Assembly (NCBI GenBank): GCA_032127075.1
Contig: JAQAZZ010000054.1
Span: 1-13,182, forward strand
Direction: 5' to 3'
Source of the DNA: GCA-2699445 sp032127075
GTDB taxonomy: Bacteria > Actinomycetota > Actinomycetes > S36-B12 > GCA-2699445
DNA: 13,182 nt
Position numbers and translations under genes: made by a program
The notes under the pieces: generated by a model
The model's database searches: none
Told to the model about the DNA's origin: nothing
What the model saw: only the letters and a program-made list of their open reading frames with translations
Part shown: piece by piece, positions 7,125 to 13,182 of the stretch
How the letters are laid out: the number at the start of each line of letters is the position of its first letter
Numbering within the stretch: position 1 is the stretch's first letter

Positions 7125-8262
7125 ACGCCGAACGCGTCCGGCGCTGCCTCACTCGGCGGTAGAGCCCGAGCAGAGCGGGGGCGCCGACTGCCTGCCACGA
7201 ATAGGTTCCCACCACGTACTCCGCCCCGCGCCGCCCGGCGGCTGCCAGTTCGGCCCGGTCCGCAGCGAACCGCAGCACCTCGACGGCGGCTGCGGCGACC
7301 GATTGACCCGGTTGCAGGAACAGGCCCGCGCGGGCGGGCCCGATTCGCGATTGCCAGTCGGGGAAGCCGGTGGCGACGAAGGGCAGACCCAGCGCCATGT
7401 ACTCGTAGATCTTGTTGGGGTCGATGAAACCGTGGCTTGCGACATCCTCGAACAGGATCAGCCCGACGTCGGCGGCGGCCAGTTCCCGGAATGCTTGCTC
7501 CTGCGGCAGCCGCCCCGCGAAGTCCACCAGCCGCCACTGCGGCAACTCCTGCGCCCGCTGCAGCGCGTCGTCGTTGACCGGGTAGCCGATCAACAACAGC
7601 CTGGTCGGCCGTTCCGCATCCATGGCGGCCACGAGATCCAGCATGCGGAACAGCCCGCGGTCGGCGCTGATCCCGCCGACGTAGCCGAGAACGATGCGGG
7701 GACCGCTGTCGCGTTCCGCGCGGGTATCGGCGGCCGCCCGCGCGGCGGCAGCGTCCACGATGGGCGGGTTGCCGATGACGACCGCCCGGGGGATGCGGCG
7801 GGTGATCTGCTCCTGGGTGACGATGACCGCATCCAACGTCCGCCCCGCCACCGACTCCGCGGCGGAGACGGCCGCTGCCGCTGGTCGGCGCAGGGCAGCG
7901 GGCAGCCACCGGCGCAGCATGATCTCGGTACGGAAGTCCTCGTGTGTGTCGTAGACGACCCGACGGCCCCGCAGCCGCAGCCAGAACGCGATGGGAAGGG
8001 TGTCGGGATTGTGCAGGTGGTAGATGTCGGCCCGCTGCTTCACCGCAGCGTGGGCCAATCGCGGCAGGAGCGCAAAACGCTGCAGCCGGTTGCGGTAGGA
8101 CACCGGTTCGACCCGCACCCCGCTGTCCCGCAGGGGGGAACCGTCGGGGGTGCGGGCGTACAGCGTGACGTCGTTGCCGGCGGCGGCGAGTGTCACCGCC
8201 TCCTTGCGGAACACGCGGATGTCGTCGTAGGCGTGCACGGGCGCAAGGATCGCCACCTTCAT
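7108..8262 (-). CDS. glycosyltransferase, GT4-like (GT-B fold)
   Basis: A 384-residue cytosolic or membrane-associated glycosyltransferase. Seen: an N-terminus MKVAILAPVHAYDDIRVFRKEAVTLAAAG of the kind found in surface-polysaccharide GT4 enzymes, IYHLHNPDTLPIAF and YDTHEDF in the acceptor domain, and GYVGGISADRGL at the domain hinge. The donor-site signature GFIDPNKIYEYMALGLP has its conserved glutamate at about E287. The start is the ATG at 8262: it begins the conserved first strand, sits after GGGGAAG, and overlaps the upstream gene's stop as ATGA (8259-8262). The frame stays open upstream, but that part is antisense-type residue composition inside the previous gene. It is translationally coupled to the next glycosyltransferase gene upstream. 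Donor and acceptor sugars are not predictable; a role in the same surface polymer as the flanking LCP ligases is inferred. Confidence 0.9.
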   Translation of the reverse strand: MKVAILAPVHAYDDIRVFRKEAVTLAAAGNDVTLYARTPDGSPLRDSGVRVEPVSYRNRLQRFALLPRLAHAAVKQRADIYHLHNPDTLPIAFWLRLRGRRVVYDTHEDFRTEIMLRRWLPAALRRPAAAAVSAAESVAGRTLDAVIVTQEQITRRIPRAVVIGNPPIVDAAAARAAADTRAERDSGPRIVLGYVGGISADRGLFRMLDLVAAMDAERPTRLLLIGYPVNDDALQRAQELPQWRLVDFAGRLPQEQAFRELAAADVGLILFEDVASHGFIDPNKIYEYMALGLPFVATGFPDWQSRIGPARAGLFLQPGQSVAAAAVEVLRFAADRAELAAAGRRGAEYVVGTYSWQAVGAPALLGLYRRVRQRRTRSAFSRRR

Positions 8263-9467
8263 GTGGGCTTCCCCGCGCTGGCGGCACATTCGAGGACTAC
8301 CGCCCGGTAGTCGGCCATGGGACCGTTCCAGCGGAAACTCCGCTCGATGAATTCCTGCCCCGCCGCGCTGAGGCCATCGCGGAGGTCGTCGTCGGCGAGC
8401 ACCGCCAACACCTGGCGGGCGAAGGAGTCGTCGTCGGCGGCAACGAGTATCTCTTCCCCGGCCTGTGCAGGAATCCCTTCGTGGCCCGCGGGCGTGGCCA
8501 CGACTGGGACACCGAGCGCCATGGACTCCAACACCTTGTTCTGCACGCCGGCTCCGAACCGCATGGGGCACACCGACACCCGGGCGCCGGCCAGCAGGTC
8601 GGCCGGATCGGGCACTTCCCCGGTCACGATGATGCGGCGGCCGTCGTGCAGCCGGCGCACGGCAGCCGACGGGTTGGCGCCGATCACGAGGAACCGGGCA
8701 TCGGGGCGTTCGGCGAGGACGAGCGGGAAGATGTCGGCGGCGAAGCGCAGCACCATGTCCTCGTTGGGGGCGGAGCGCAGATTGCCGAGGAAGGCGATCG
8801 TCTGCGGCTGTACGACGACGTCAGGGCGCGGCTGCACCTCAGTGCCGTTGGTGATGACCTCGATCGCCGCGTCTGCACCGTGATCGGCGAGGAACCGCCG
8901 ATCCGTTTCGGCAACCACCACACAGCGCCCCACCCGCCGCGTTGCGGCTGCCTCGTAGCCCAGGAGCCGTCGGCGTTCGAGCAGGTAGAGCAACTCCATG
9001 CCGGTGCGCGGGCGGGTGATCCGGTAGTAGTTCATGGAGATGGCGTCGGTCAACTCCAGCACGACGTGTTCGGCGGGAACCCCACGCGTGTACTCGGCGG
9101 TGCGAACCAGATGCGCCAGCACTGCGTCGTAGCCCCTGTCGGCGATGAGTCGGTCCACTGTGCGCTGCGCCCGCTTGCTGTAGTAGTGGGCCACCTGCAG
9201 CGGCAGGCCGCGCAGCCAGCCGATCATGGTGTTGCGCATCTTCGCCGGGGTGCCGAGCCGGAACACTTGCACGTCGCGGCAGATCTCCCGCAGCCGTGCC
9301 AGGCCGGACAACTCCCGGTCGTCGCTGTAGAACGCGAACACGTCCACGTCGAAGTCGGCCGCGAGGTGTTCGATGATCGTGAAGATCCGCAACTTCTCCC
9401 CGCCGATCGGGGGGTAGGGGAACCGCGTCGTGATGACCAGCAGAGCGGGCCGGGACGAAGCCACCAT
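8259..9467 (-). CDS. glycosyltransferase, GT4-like, resembling the TIGR03087 sugar-transferase family
   Basis: A 402-residue GT-B glycosyltransferase. Seen: VITTRFPYPPIGGEKLRIFTII (about 11-32), the start typical of TIGR03087/exopolysaccharide-associated transferases; VVVAETDRRFL; FLGNLRSAPNEDMVLRFA; PDARFLVIGANPS. The donor-site segment FGAGVQNKVLESMALGVPVVATP has its conserved glutamate at E314. The start is the ATG at 9467. Upstream in-frame codons to 9545 look non-coding and carry the promoter region of the divergent LCP gene. A TATGTT box lies nine bases before this ATG and no Shine-Dalgarno is visible. It is the first gene of a two-gene unit with the other glycosyltransferase and is divergent from the second LCP gene across 146 bp. 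Specificity is unknown; an EPS or other surface glycan is the likely product. Confidence 0.9.
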   Translation of the reverse strand: MVASSRPALLVITTRFPYPPIGGEKLRIFTIIEHLAADFDVDVFAFYSDDRELSGLARLREICRDVQVFRLGTPAKMRNTMIGWLRGLPLQVAHYYSKRAQRTVDRLIADRGYDAVLAHLVRTAEYTRGVPAEHVVLELTDAISMNYYRITRPRTGMELLYLLERRRLLGYEAAATRRVGRCVVVAETDRRFLADHGADAAIEVITNGTEVQPRPDVVVQPQTIAFLGNLRSAPNEDMVLRFAADIFPLVLAERPDARFLVIGANPSAAVRRLHDGRRIIVTGEVPDPADLLAGARVSVCPMRFGAGVQNKVLESMALGVPVVATPAGHEGIPAQAGEEILVAADDDSFARQVLAVLADDDLRDGLSAAGQEFIERSFRWNGPMADYRAVVLECAASAGKPT

Positions 9468-9476
9468 GGTGCGCCG

Positions 9477-9482
9477 AACATA
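9477..9482 (-). promoter_or_regulatory. possible -10 box (TATGTT) of the glycosyltransferase pair
   Basis: TATGTT on the minus strand fits TANNNT and ends nine bases before the ATG at 9467, giving a predicted leader of about two to three bases. It would drive both coupled glycosyltransferase genes. No -35 is seen. Confidence 0.35.
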
Positions 9483-9577
9483 CCAGCCGCACAATCGCCT
9501 GGCCGGCTCGTTCCCGGGTGGGGAGCGGTCGCCGCGACACCGCACCCGCGCTGCCGGGAACCCCAGCGCCGTTCACA

Positions 9578-9583
9578 TACCCT
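9578..9583 (+). promoter_or_regulatory. -10 box (TACCCT) of the second LCP gene
   Basis: TACCCT, in the context ACATACCCTGTGG, lies 30 bases before the chosen GTG start. Transcription would begin near 9590, leaving a leader of about 24 bases that holds the Shine-Dalgarno GGAGAG. The same TACCCTGTGG string stands before ugd. Confidence 0.45.
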
Positions 9584-9602
9584 GTGGTGATCCCGACATT
9601 CT

Positions 9603-9608
9603 GGAGAG
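9603..9608 (+). promoter_or_regulatory. Shine-Dalgarno that fixes the GTG start of the second LCP gene
   Basis: GGAGAG begins 11 bases before GTG at 9614, with seven bases between GGAG and the start codon. No comparable site stands before the other in-frame upstream codons (GTG at 9584 and 9587), which would also fall at or before the predicted transcription start. Confidence 0.55.
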
Positions 9609-9613
9609 ACGCC

Positions 9614-10966
9614 GTGCCGCAACGATCCCGCTTCGGCCGCACCGTTCTGGCGGTGCTGTCCGGGGTCATCCTCGTGCTGTCCGCCACCGGGTGGGCCGCC
9701 AGCGAGAAATACCTGTCGGCGTTGAACACCGTCAACGTCTTCGGGGACCTCGCGGGCAGCTCGGCCTGGAACGGTGAGGCGGTCAATGTCCTCATCGTGG
9801 GTTCCGACGACCGGGACAGCCTCACACGTCGGCAGCGGCAGGAGACCGGGATCTCCCGCGTGGACTTCGGCCGTCACACCGACACCCTGTTGCTGGCACA
9901 CATCGGGGGCGACCTGGGCAAGGTCACTGTGGTCAGCATCCCGCGGGACTCGCTCGTGGACATCCCGGCGCACATCGGCCCCGAGGGGGAGGACATTGCC
10001 GCCCACAAGGGCAAGGTCAACTCCGCGTTCGCGACTGGCGGCCCCGCGACCACGGTGCAGACCGTGCAGAGCGCGACCGGGTTGACCATCGACCACTACA
10101 TCGAGGTCGACTTCGGGGGCTTCCTGAACATGGTGGACGCGGTCGGCGGTGTGGAGGTGTGCCTGGATTCTGCACTCTACGACGAGCGCTCGGGCCTCAA
10201 CCTGCCCGCCGGCCAGCAGACCATCGAGGGCCCGCAGGCCCTCGCCTACGTGCGGGCCCGCTACATCGACAACGACTTCGGCCGCTCCCAGCGGCAGCAG
10301 AGGTTCCTCTCGGCGATGGCGCAGAAAGTGTCGGGCAACCAGGTGCTTCTCAACCCGGTGGCGTTGAATTCCTTCCTGGACGCCGTGGCCACGAGCCTCA
10401 CCACCGACGAGCGGCTGACCCGCGACGACATGGCGGCGATTGCCTCTCGCGCGGCGGACCTGGATCTGGGCAACATCATCTTCACCACGGTGCCCGTCAG
10501 CGACGGCGACCACATGCACGAAGGCGAGAGCACCGTCTTGTGGGATCCCGAGGCGGCGCCGGCGCTGTTCCAGGCCCTGCGCGACGACGAACCGCTGCCG
10601 AAGCCGCCGCGGACGGTCGCCGTCGAGGTGGCGCCCGACGAGATCCAGGTGAGTGTGTCCGGAGATCCCGAAGCGGCCGACCGAGCAGTGGCCGACCTCG
10701 AGGACGCCGGCTACGAGGTCTCCCGGGACACCGCCACAACGGTGACTGCGTCGCAGACAACCGTGACCTACGACCCCGAGTGGCCCAAGTCGAAGGCGAC
10801 GCTGAAGGCTTCCCTTCCTGCCGCGGAGTTCACGCAGGAACCGGGGCTGGGCGCTGCCTTCCGCCTGACCGTCGGAACCGACTACAACGGTCTTGCACCG
10901 GTGCGCGCCGCGGCAACCAGCATGGAGAGCAGCGTGCGGTCGGCCAAGGACAGCCTCTGCTCCTGA
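9614..10966 (+). CDS. LytR-CpsA-Psr (LCP) family cell-wall glycopolymer ligase with LytR_C domain (second copy)
   Basis: A 450-residue membrane-anchored LCP ligase, with the same role as the first copy: joining a carrier-linked glycan to peptidoglycan outside the membrane. Seen: a short basic N-terminus (residues 1-9), a signal anchor at about 10-29, then the LCP domain. Its motifs are LIVGSDDRD (D65, R67), RHTDTLLL (R87, D90), SIPRDSL (R111, D112), VGGVEVCL, and YVRARYIDNDFGRSQRQQ with the usual arginines. A LytR_C domain covers about 345-430. There are only two cysteines, C183 and the penultimate C449, matching C197 and C471 of the first copy. The GTG at 9614 is chosen for its GGAGAG site; an upstream extension to 9518 lies ahead of the promoter. 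It ends 34 bp from the convergent acyl-CoA dehydrogenase gene. The region 345-450 is more acidic than in the first copy, so the two are not recent duplicates. Confidence 0.92.
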   Translation: MPQRSRFGRTVLAVLSGVILVLSATGWAASEKYLSALNTVNVFGDLAGSSAWNGEAVNVLIVGSDDRDSLTRRQRQETGISRVDFGRHTDTLLLAHIGGDLGKVTVVSIPRDSLVDIPAHIGPEGEDIAAHKGKVNSAFATGGPATTVQTVQSATGLTIDHYIEVDFGGFLNMVDAVGGVEVCLDSALYDERSGLNLPAGQQTIEGPQALAYVRARYIDNDFGRSQRQQRFLSAMAQKVSGNQVLLNPVALNSFLDAVATSLTTDERLTRDDMAAIASRAADLDLGNIIFTTVPVSDGDHMHEGESTVLWDPEAAPALFQALRDDEPLPKPPRTVAVEVAPDEIQVSVSGDPEAADRAVADLEDAGYEVSRDTATTVTASQTTVTYDPEWPKSKATLKASLPAAEFTQEPGLGAAFRLTVGTDYNGLAPVRAAATSMESSVRSAKDSLCS

Positions 10967-11000
10967 TCCGGCTGCAGTTCCGCGGCCGGGGCGGGAAGGA

Positions 11001-12167
11001 CTACCGCAGGAGCGAACGTGCCATGACGAGCCGCTGGATCTGGTTGGTGCCCTCGTAGATCTGGGTGATCTTGACGTCGCGCATGATCCGTTCCACCGGG
11101 TGGTCGCGAACGTATCCGGCACCGCCGAACACCTGAACCGCGTTGATGGCAACCTCCATGGCGGTGTCGGAGGCGAAGCATTTGGCCGCCGCACCCGCGA
11201 ATGACAGGTCCGATTCGCCCCGCTCGCACTTGGCGGCCGCTTCGTACACCAGTGCCCGAGCGGCGCTGAGTTTCATCGCCATGTCGGCAAGCATGAACTG
11301 CAGGCCCTGGAACTCCCCGATCGACTTGCCGAACTGCCGGCGGTCCTTGGCGTAGGCCACAGCGGCGTCGAGTGCCCCTTGGCCGAGGCCGAGCGCTTGG
11401 GCGCCGATGGTGATCCGGGTGATGTCGAGGGTCTGCATGGCCGTGGCGAAGCCGGTGCCCTCCGCGCCGATAATGCGGTCGGACGGGATTCGCACGTCCT
11501 CGAAGAAGATCTCCCGGGTCGGGGAGCCGTGGATGCCCAGTTTGCGCTCTGGGGTGCCGAGCGAGAACCCTTCGTCGTCGGCGTGGACCACGAACGCAGA
11601 GATTCCCTTGGCGCCCTGGTCGGGGGCGGTGCTGGCCATCACGGTGTAGTACTTGGAGATTCCGGCGTTGGTGATCCAGGACTTCTGCCCGTTGAGCACC
11701 CACGAGTCGCCGTCGCGCACTGCCCTGGTCTTCATCGCGGCGGCATCGCTGCCGGCTTCGCGCTCGCTGAGAGCGTAGGAGAACATCGCCTCACCGCTGG
11801 CCACTTCAGGCAGATAGCGCTGCTTGATCTGCTCGTCCCCGCCGACCAGCAGCGGCGTGGTACCGAGCTTGTTCACTGCCGGTATCAAAGAGCTGGAGCC
11901 GCACACCCTCGCGACCTCCTCGGCGACGATCGCCGATGCCAGCTGGTCGCCACCCTCGCCGCCATACTCCTCGGGGATGTGGATGGCGTGGAATCCAGCC
12001 TGCACGAGCGACTCGTAGACATCCTTCGGGAATTCGCCCGTCTCGTCGATCTCCGCGGCCCGGGGTGCAATCCGGTCCTCGGCGAGCCCTCGCACCGCCT
12101 CGCGCAGCGCCTCGTGCTCCTCGCTCAGTCGGAACAAGTCGTAATCCGGGTTGACGGCAGCAGGCAC
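11001..12167 (-). CDS. fadE25: acyl-CoA dehydrogenase, FadE25-like
   Basis: FAD-dependent flavoenzyme that introduces the alpha,beta double bond into acyl-CoA; cytosolic. The protein is 388 residues, the same size as mycobacterial FadE25, which it closely resembles from memory. Seen: IPEEYGGEGGD, SSLIPAVNKLGTTPL, the FAD/substrate motif YALSEREAGSDAA, WITNAG, DRRQFGKSIGEFQGLQFMLADMAMK and FGGAGYVRDHPVERIMRD. The C-terminal ITQIYEGTNQIQR has E372 at the position of the catalytic base of short-chain/butyryl-type enzymes. The start is GTG at 12167, because GGAGG lies four bases upstream; the frame continues upstream to 12245 but that part contains the promoter. It is divergent from ugd with a 77-bp gap and convergent with the second LCP gene. 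Chain-length or branched-chain preference is not predictable, and it has no evident functional tie to the glycan genes. Confidence 0.94.
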   Translation of the reverse strand: MPAAVNPDYDLFRLSEEHEALREAVRGLAEDRIAPRAAEIDETGEFPKDVYESLVQAGFHAIHIPEEYGGEGGDQLASAIVAEEVARVCGSSSLIPAVNKLGTTPLLVGGDEQIKQRYLPEVASGEAMFSYALSEREAGSDAAAMKTRAVRDGDSWVLNGQKSWITNAGISKYYTVMASTAPDQGAKGISAFVVHADDEGFSLGTPERKLGIHGSPTREIFFEDVRIPSDRIIGAEGTGFATAMQTLDITRITIGAQALGLGQGALDAAVAYAKDRRQFGKSIGEFQGLQFMLADMAMKLSAARALVYEAAAKCERGESDLSFAGAAAKCFASDTAMEVAINAVQVFGGAGYVRDHPVERIMRDVKITQIYEGTNQIQRLVMARSLLR

Positions 12168-12171
12168 GTTT

Positions 12172-12176
12172 CCTCC
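12172..12176 (-). promoter_or_regulatory. Shine-Dalgarno that fixes the GTG start of the acyl-CoA dehydrogenase
   Basis: GGAGG on the minus strand, then AAAC, then GTG at 12167. It selects this GTG over earlier in-frame codons, and the resulting 388-residue protein matches the family length. Confidence 0.65.
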
Positions 12177-12196
12177 GATGGTCGCAGCAACACTCC

Positions 12197-12202
12197 AGGG
12201 TA
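12197..12202 (-). promoter_or_regulatory. -10 box (TACCCT) of the acyl-CoA dehydrogenase
   Basis: TACCCT on the minus strand, in the context GATACCCTGG, lies 29 bases before the GTG at 12167. The predicted start of transcription near 12190 leaves a leader of about 22 bases containing GGAGG. Confidence 0.5.
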
Positions 12203-12232
12203 TCTTCGCGCCGCGGGTTCCACCCCGCTCGG

Positions 12233-12238
12233 TACCCT
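12233..12238 (+). promoter_or_regulatory. -10 box (TACCCT) of ugd, leaderless
   Basis: TACCCT, in the context GGTACCCTGTGG, ends exactly six bases before the ugd ATG at 12245, so the transcript would start at the ATG. No Shine-Dalgarno precedes the ATG, which agrees. Confidence 0.55.
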
Positions 12239-12244
12239 GTGGCA

Positions 12245-13182
12245 ATGGCCACGATCTGCGTCATCGGCACCGGGTACCTCGGGGCGACCCACGCCGCCGC
12301 ATTGGCGGAACTGGGCCACGACGTCATCGGGATCGACTCCGACGCAGAAAAGGCCCGAGCGCTGAACACCGGCGAGCCGCCTTTCTACGAGCCGCAGCTG
12401 CCCGACATGTTGAAGCGCCACATCACCGCCGGCCGCTTGCGGTTCACGACCGACTACGCGGAATCGGCCGCCGCGGAGGTGCATTTCCTGTGCGTGGGAA
12501 CACCGAAGTCGCCGTCCGCCGACACCGCCGATCTGGCCCAGGTGAATACCGCGCTGGACTCGCTCATCCCCCACCTGCGGCCGGGGTCGTTGATCGTCGG
12601 CAAGAGCACCGTGCCGGTGGGCACCGCCGAACGGCTGCGATCGCGGCTTGCCGAAAGCGGGGCGTCGCTGGTGTGGAATCCGGAGTTCCTCCGCGAGGGG
12701 TACGCCGTCGCCGACACGCTGCGTCCGGATCGAATCGTGGTGGGCGCGGCGGAGCCCGCGGACGCCGAGCGCTTGGCCGCCCTCTACGCCCCCCAAATCT
12801 GGGCGGGCACGCCGTTGCTGGTCACGGACTTCGCCACGGCCGAATTGGTCAAGGTGGCCGCCAACGCCTTCCTCGCGACCAAGATCTCCTTCATCAACGC
12901 CATGGCCGACTTGTGCGAGGCCACGGGCGCCGACGTCGAGGCCTTGGCGACCGCTATCGGGCACGACGATCGGATCGGCGCCAAGTTCCTCCGGGCGGGC
13001 ATCGGGTTCGGCGGCGGCTGCCTGCCGAAGGACCTACGAGCCTTCATCGCGCGGGGCGACGAACTCGGCGTGGGGCGCAGCCTCGCTTTCCTGCGCGAGG
13101 TCGATGAGATCAACGTCCGCCGCAGGCAGCAGACGGTGCAGGCAGCCGTCGACATGCTCGACGGCCACGTGCTGGGGGCTCG
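12245..13182 (+). CDS. ugd: UDP-glucose 6-dehydrogenase, N-terminal ~312 residues; runs off right edge
   Basis: Oxidises UDP-glucose to UDP-glucuronate with two NAD+; cytosolic; supplies glucuronate (and sugars derived from it) to surface polysaccharides. About 312 of the usual 430-450 residues are present, so the NAD-binding and central domains are complete and the C-terminal UDP-binding domain is cut. Seen: GTGYLG Rossmann motif (8-13) with D31 ending strand 2; FLCVGTPKS; KSTVPVGT; NPEFLREGYAVADTLRPDRIVVG; ELVKVAANAFLATKISFINAMADLCE; GIGFGGGCLPKD with the catalytic cysteine at C259. The start is the ATG at 12245, directly ahead of the Rossmann strand and six bases after TACCCT. Related GDP-mannose 6-dehydrogenase is the main alternative, but the NPEFLREG and FGGGCLPKD forms favour UDP-glucose. 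It is close to a glycosyltransferase/LCP block, which suggests but does not prove shared purpose. Confidence 0.93.
   Translation, partial: MATICVIGTGYLGATHAAALAELGHDVIGIDSDAEKARALNTGEPPFYEPQLPDMLKRHITAGRLRFTTDYAESAAAEVHFLCVGTPKSPSADTADLAQVNTALDSLIPHLRPGSLIVGKSTVPVGTAERLRSRLAESGASLVWNPEFLREGYAVADTLRPDRIVVGAAEPADAERLAALYAPQIWAGTPLLVTDFATAELVKVAANAFLATKISFINAMADLCEATGADVEALATAIGHDDRIGAKFLRAGIGFGGGCLPKDLRAFIARGDELGVGRSLAFLREVDEINVRRRQQTVQAAVDMLDGHVLGA

Noticed and set aside
10967..11000. CCGGC...GCCGG between the convergent LCP and acyl-CoA dehydrogenase genes, as a terminator
   Set aside because: A five-base stem with no T run is unremarkable at this GC content.
9224..11194. A 656-codon open frame on the minus strand across the second LCP gene
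   Set aside because: Its composition (runs of R, G, H, V, Q) is that of an antisense shadow in GC-rich DNA. It overlaps three well-supported genes and shows no family motifs.
12151..13107. A 318-codon plus-strand open frame over ugd
   Set aside because: It is out of frame with ugd, arginine/glycine-rich and motif-free, while the ugd frame carries all expected motifs.
1..13182. CRISPR arrays, tRNAs, insertion sequences, toxin-antitoxin or defence genes
   Set aside because: No regularly spaced repeats, cloverleaf-like sequence, transposase or nuclease motifs were seen; nearly all sequence is accounted for by metabolic and envelope genes.

Overview
The window is very GC-rich and gene-dense, with third-position G/C bias, occasional GTG starts and TANNNT-type -10 boxes placed so that transcripts would start at the start codon. 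Together with coenzyme F420 genes, a TIGR03089-family protein and LytR-CpsA-Psr (LCP) proteins carrying LytR_C domains, this points to a high-GC actinobacterium (Actinomycetota). I cannot name the genus. All protein names come from my own reading of motifs and remembered family sequences; no search was run.

Region 1 (1-3781) is a coenzyme F420 biosynthesis locus. A left-truncated fbiC (FO synthase, N-terminal CofG half) runs leftward. It is divergent from fbiA/cofD, which overlaps fbiB by four bases. Together they cover FO synthesis, phospholactyl/enolpyruvyl transfer, and reduction plus polyglutamylation. The 66-bp gap between the divergent starts holds a perfect 9-bp inverted repeat placed over both predicted -35 regions.

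Region 2 (3794-5622) holds a sugar-1-phosphate nucleotidyltransferase (mannose-1-phosphate guanylyltransferase type) on the minus strand, convergent with fbiB. It is divergent from a TIGR03089-family protein of unknown function. This matches part of the mycobacterial Rv3261-Rv3268 neighbourhood, but without wbbL and rmlD.

Region 3 (5703-10966) looks like a surface-glycopolymer block. Two LCP ligases on the plus strand flank two family-4-like glycosyltransferases on the minus strand that are translationally coupled. The first LCP gene and the second glycosyltransferase gene overlap tail to tail by 17 bp.

Region 4 (11001-13182) holds a FadE25-like acyl-CoA dehydrogenase (minus) divergent from a right-truncated UDP-glucose 6-dehydrogenase (plus). 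The latter would supply UDP-glucuronate, plausibly for the same surface polymers.

Every intergenic gap is shorter than 150 bp, so no stretch over 300 bases lacks a gene. I saw no tRNA, rRNA, CRISPR array, insertion sequence, integrase or phage gene. No defence or other clearly new multigene system is evident. The most interesting signals are the fbiC/fbiA palindrome, the fixed-spacing -10 boxes, and the LCP-GT-GT-LCP block with matching cysteines in the two LCP proteins.
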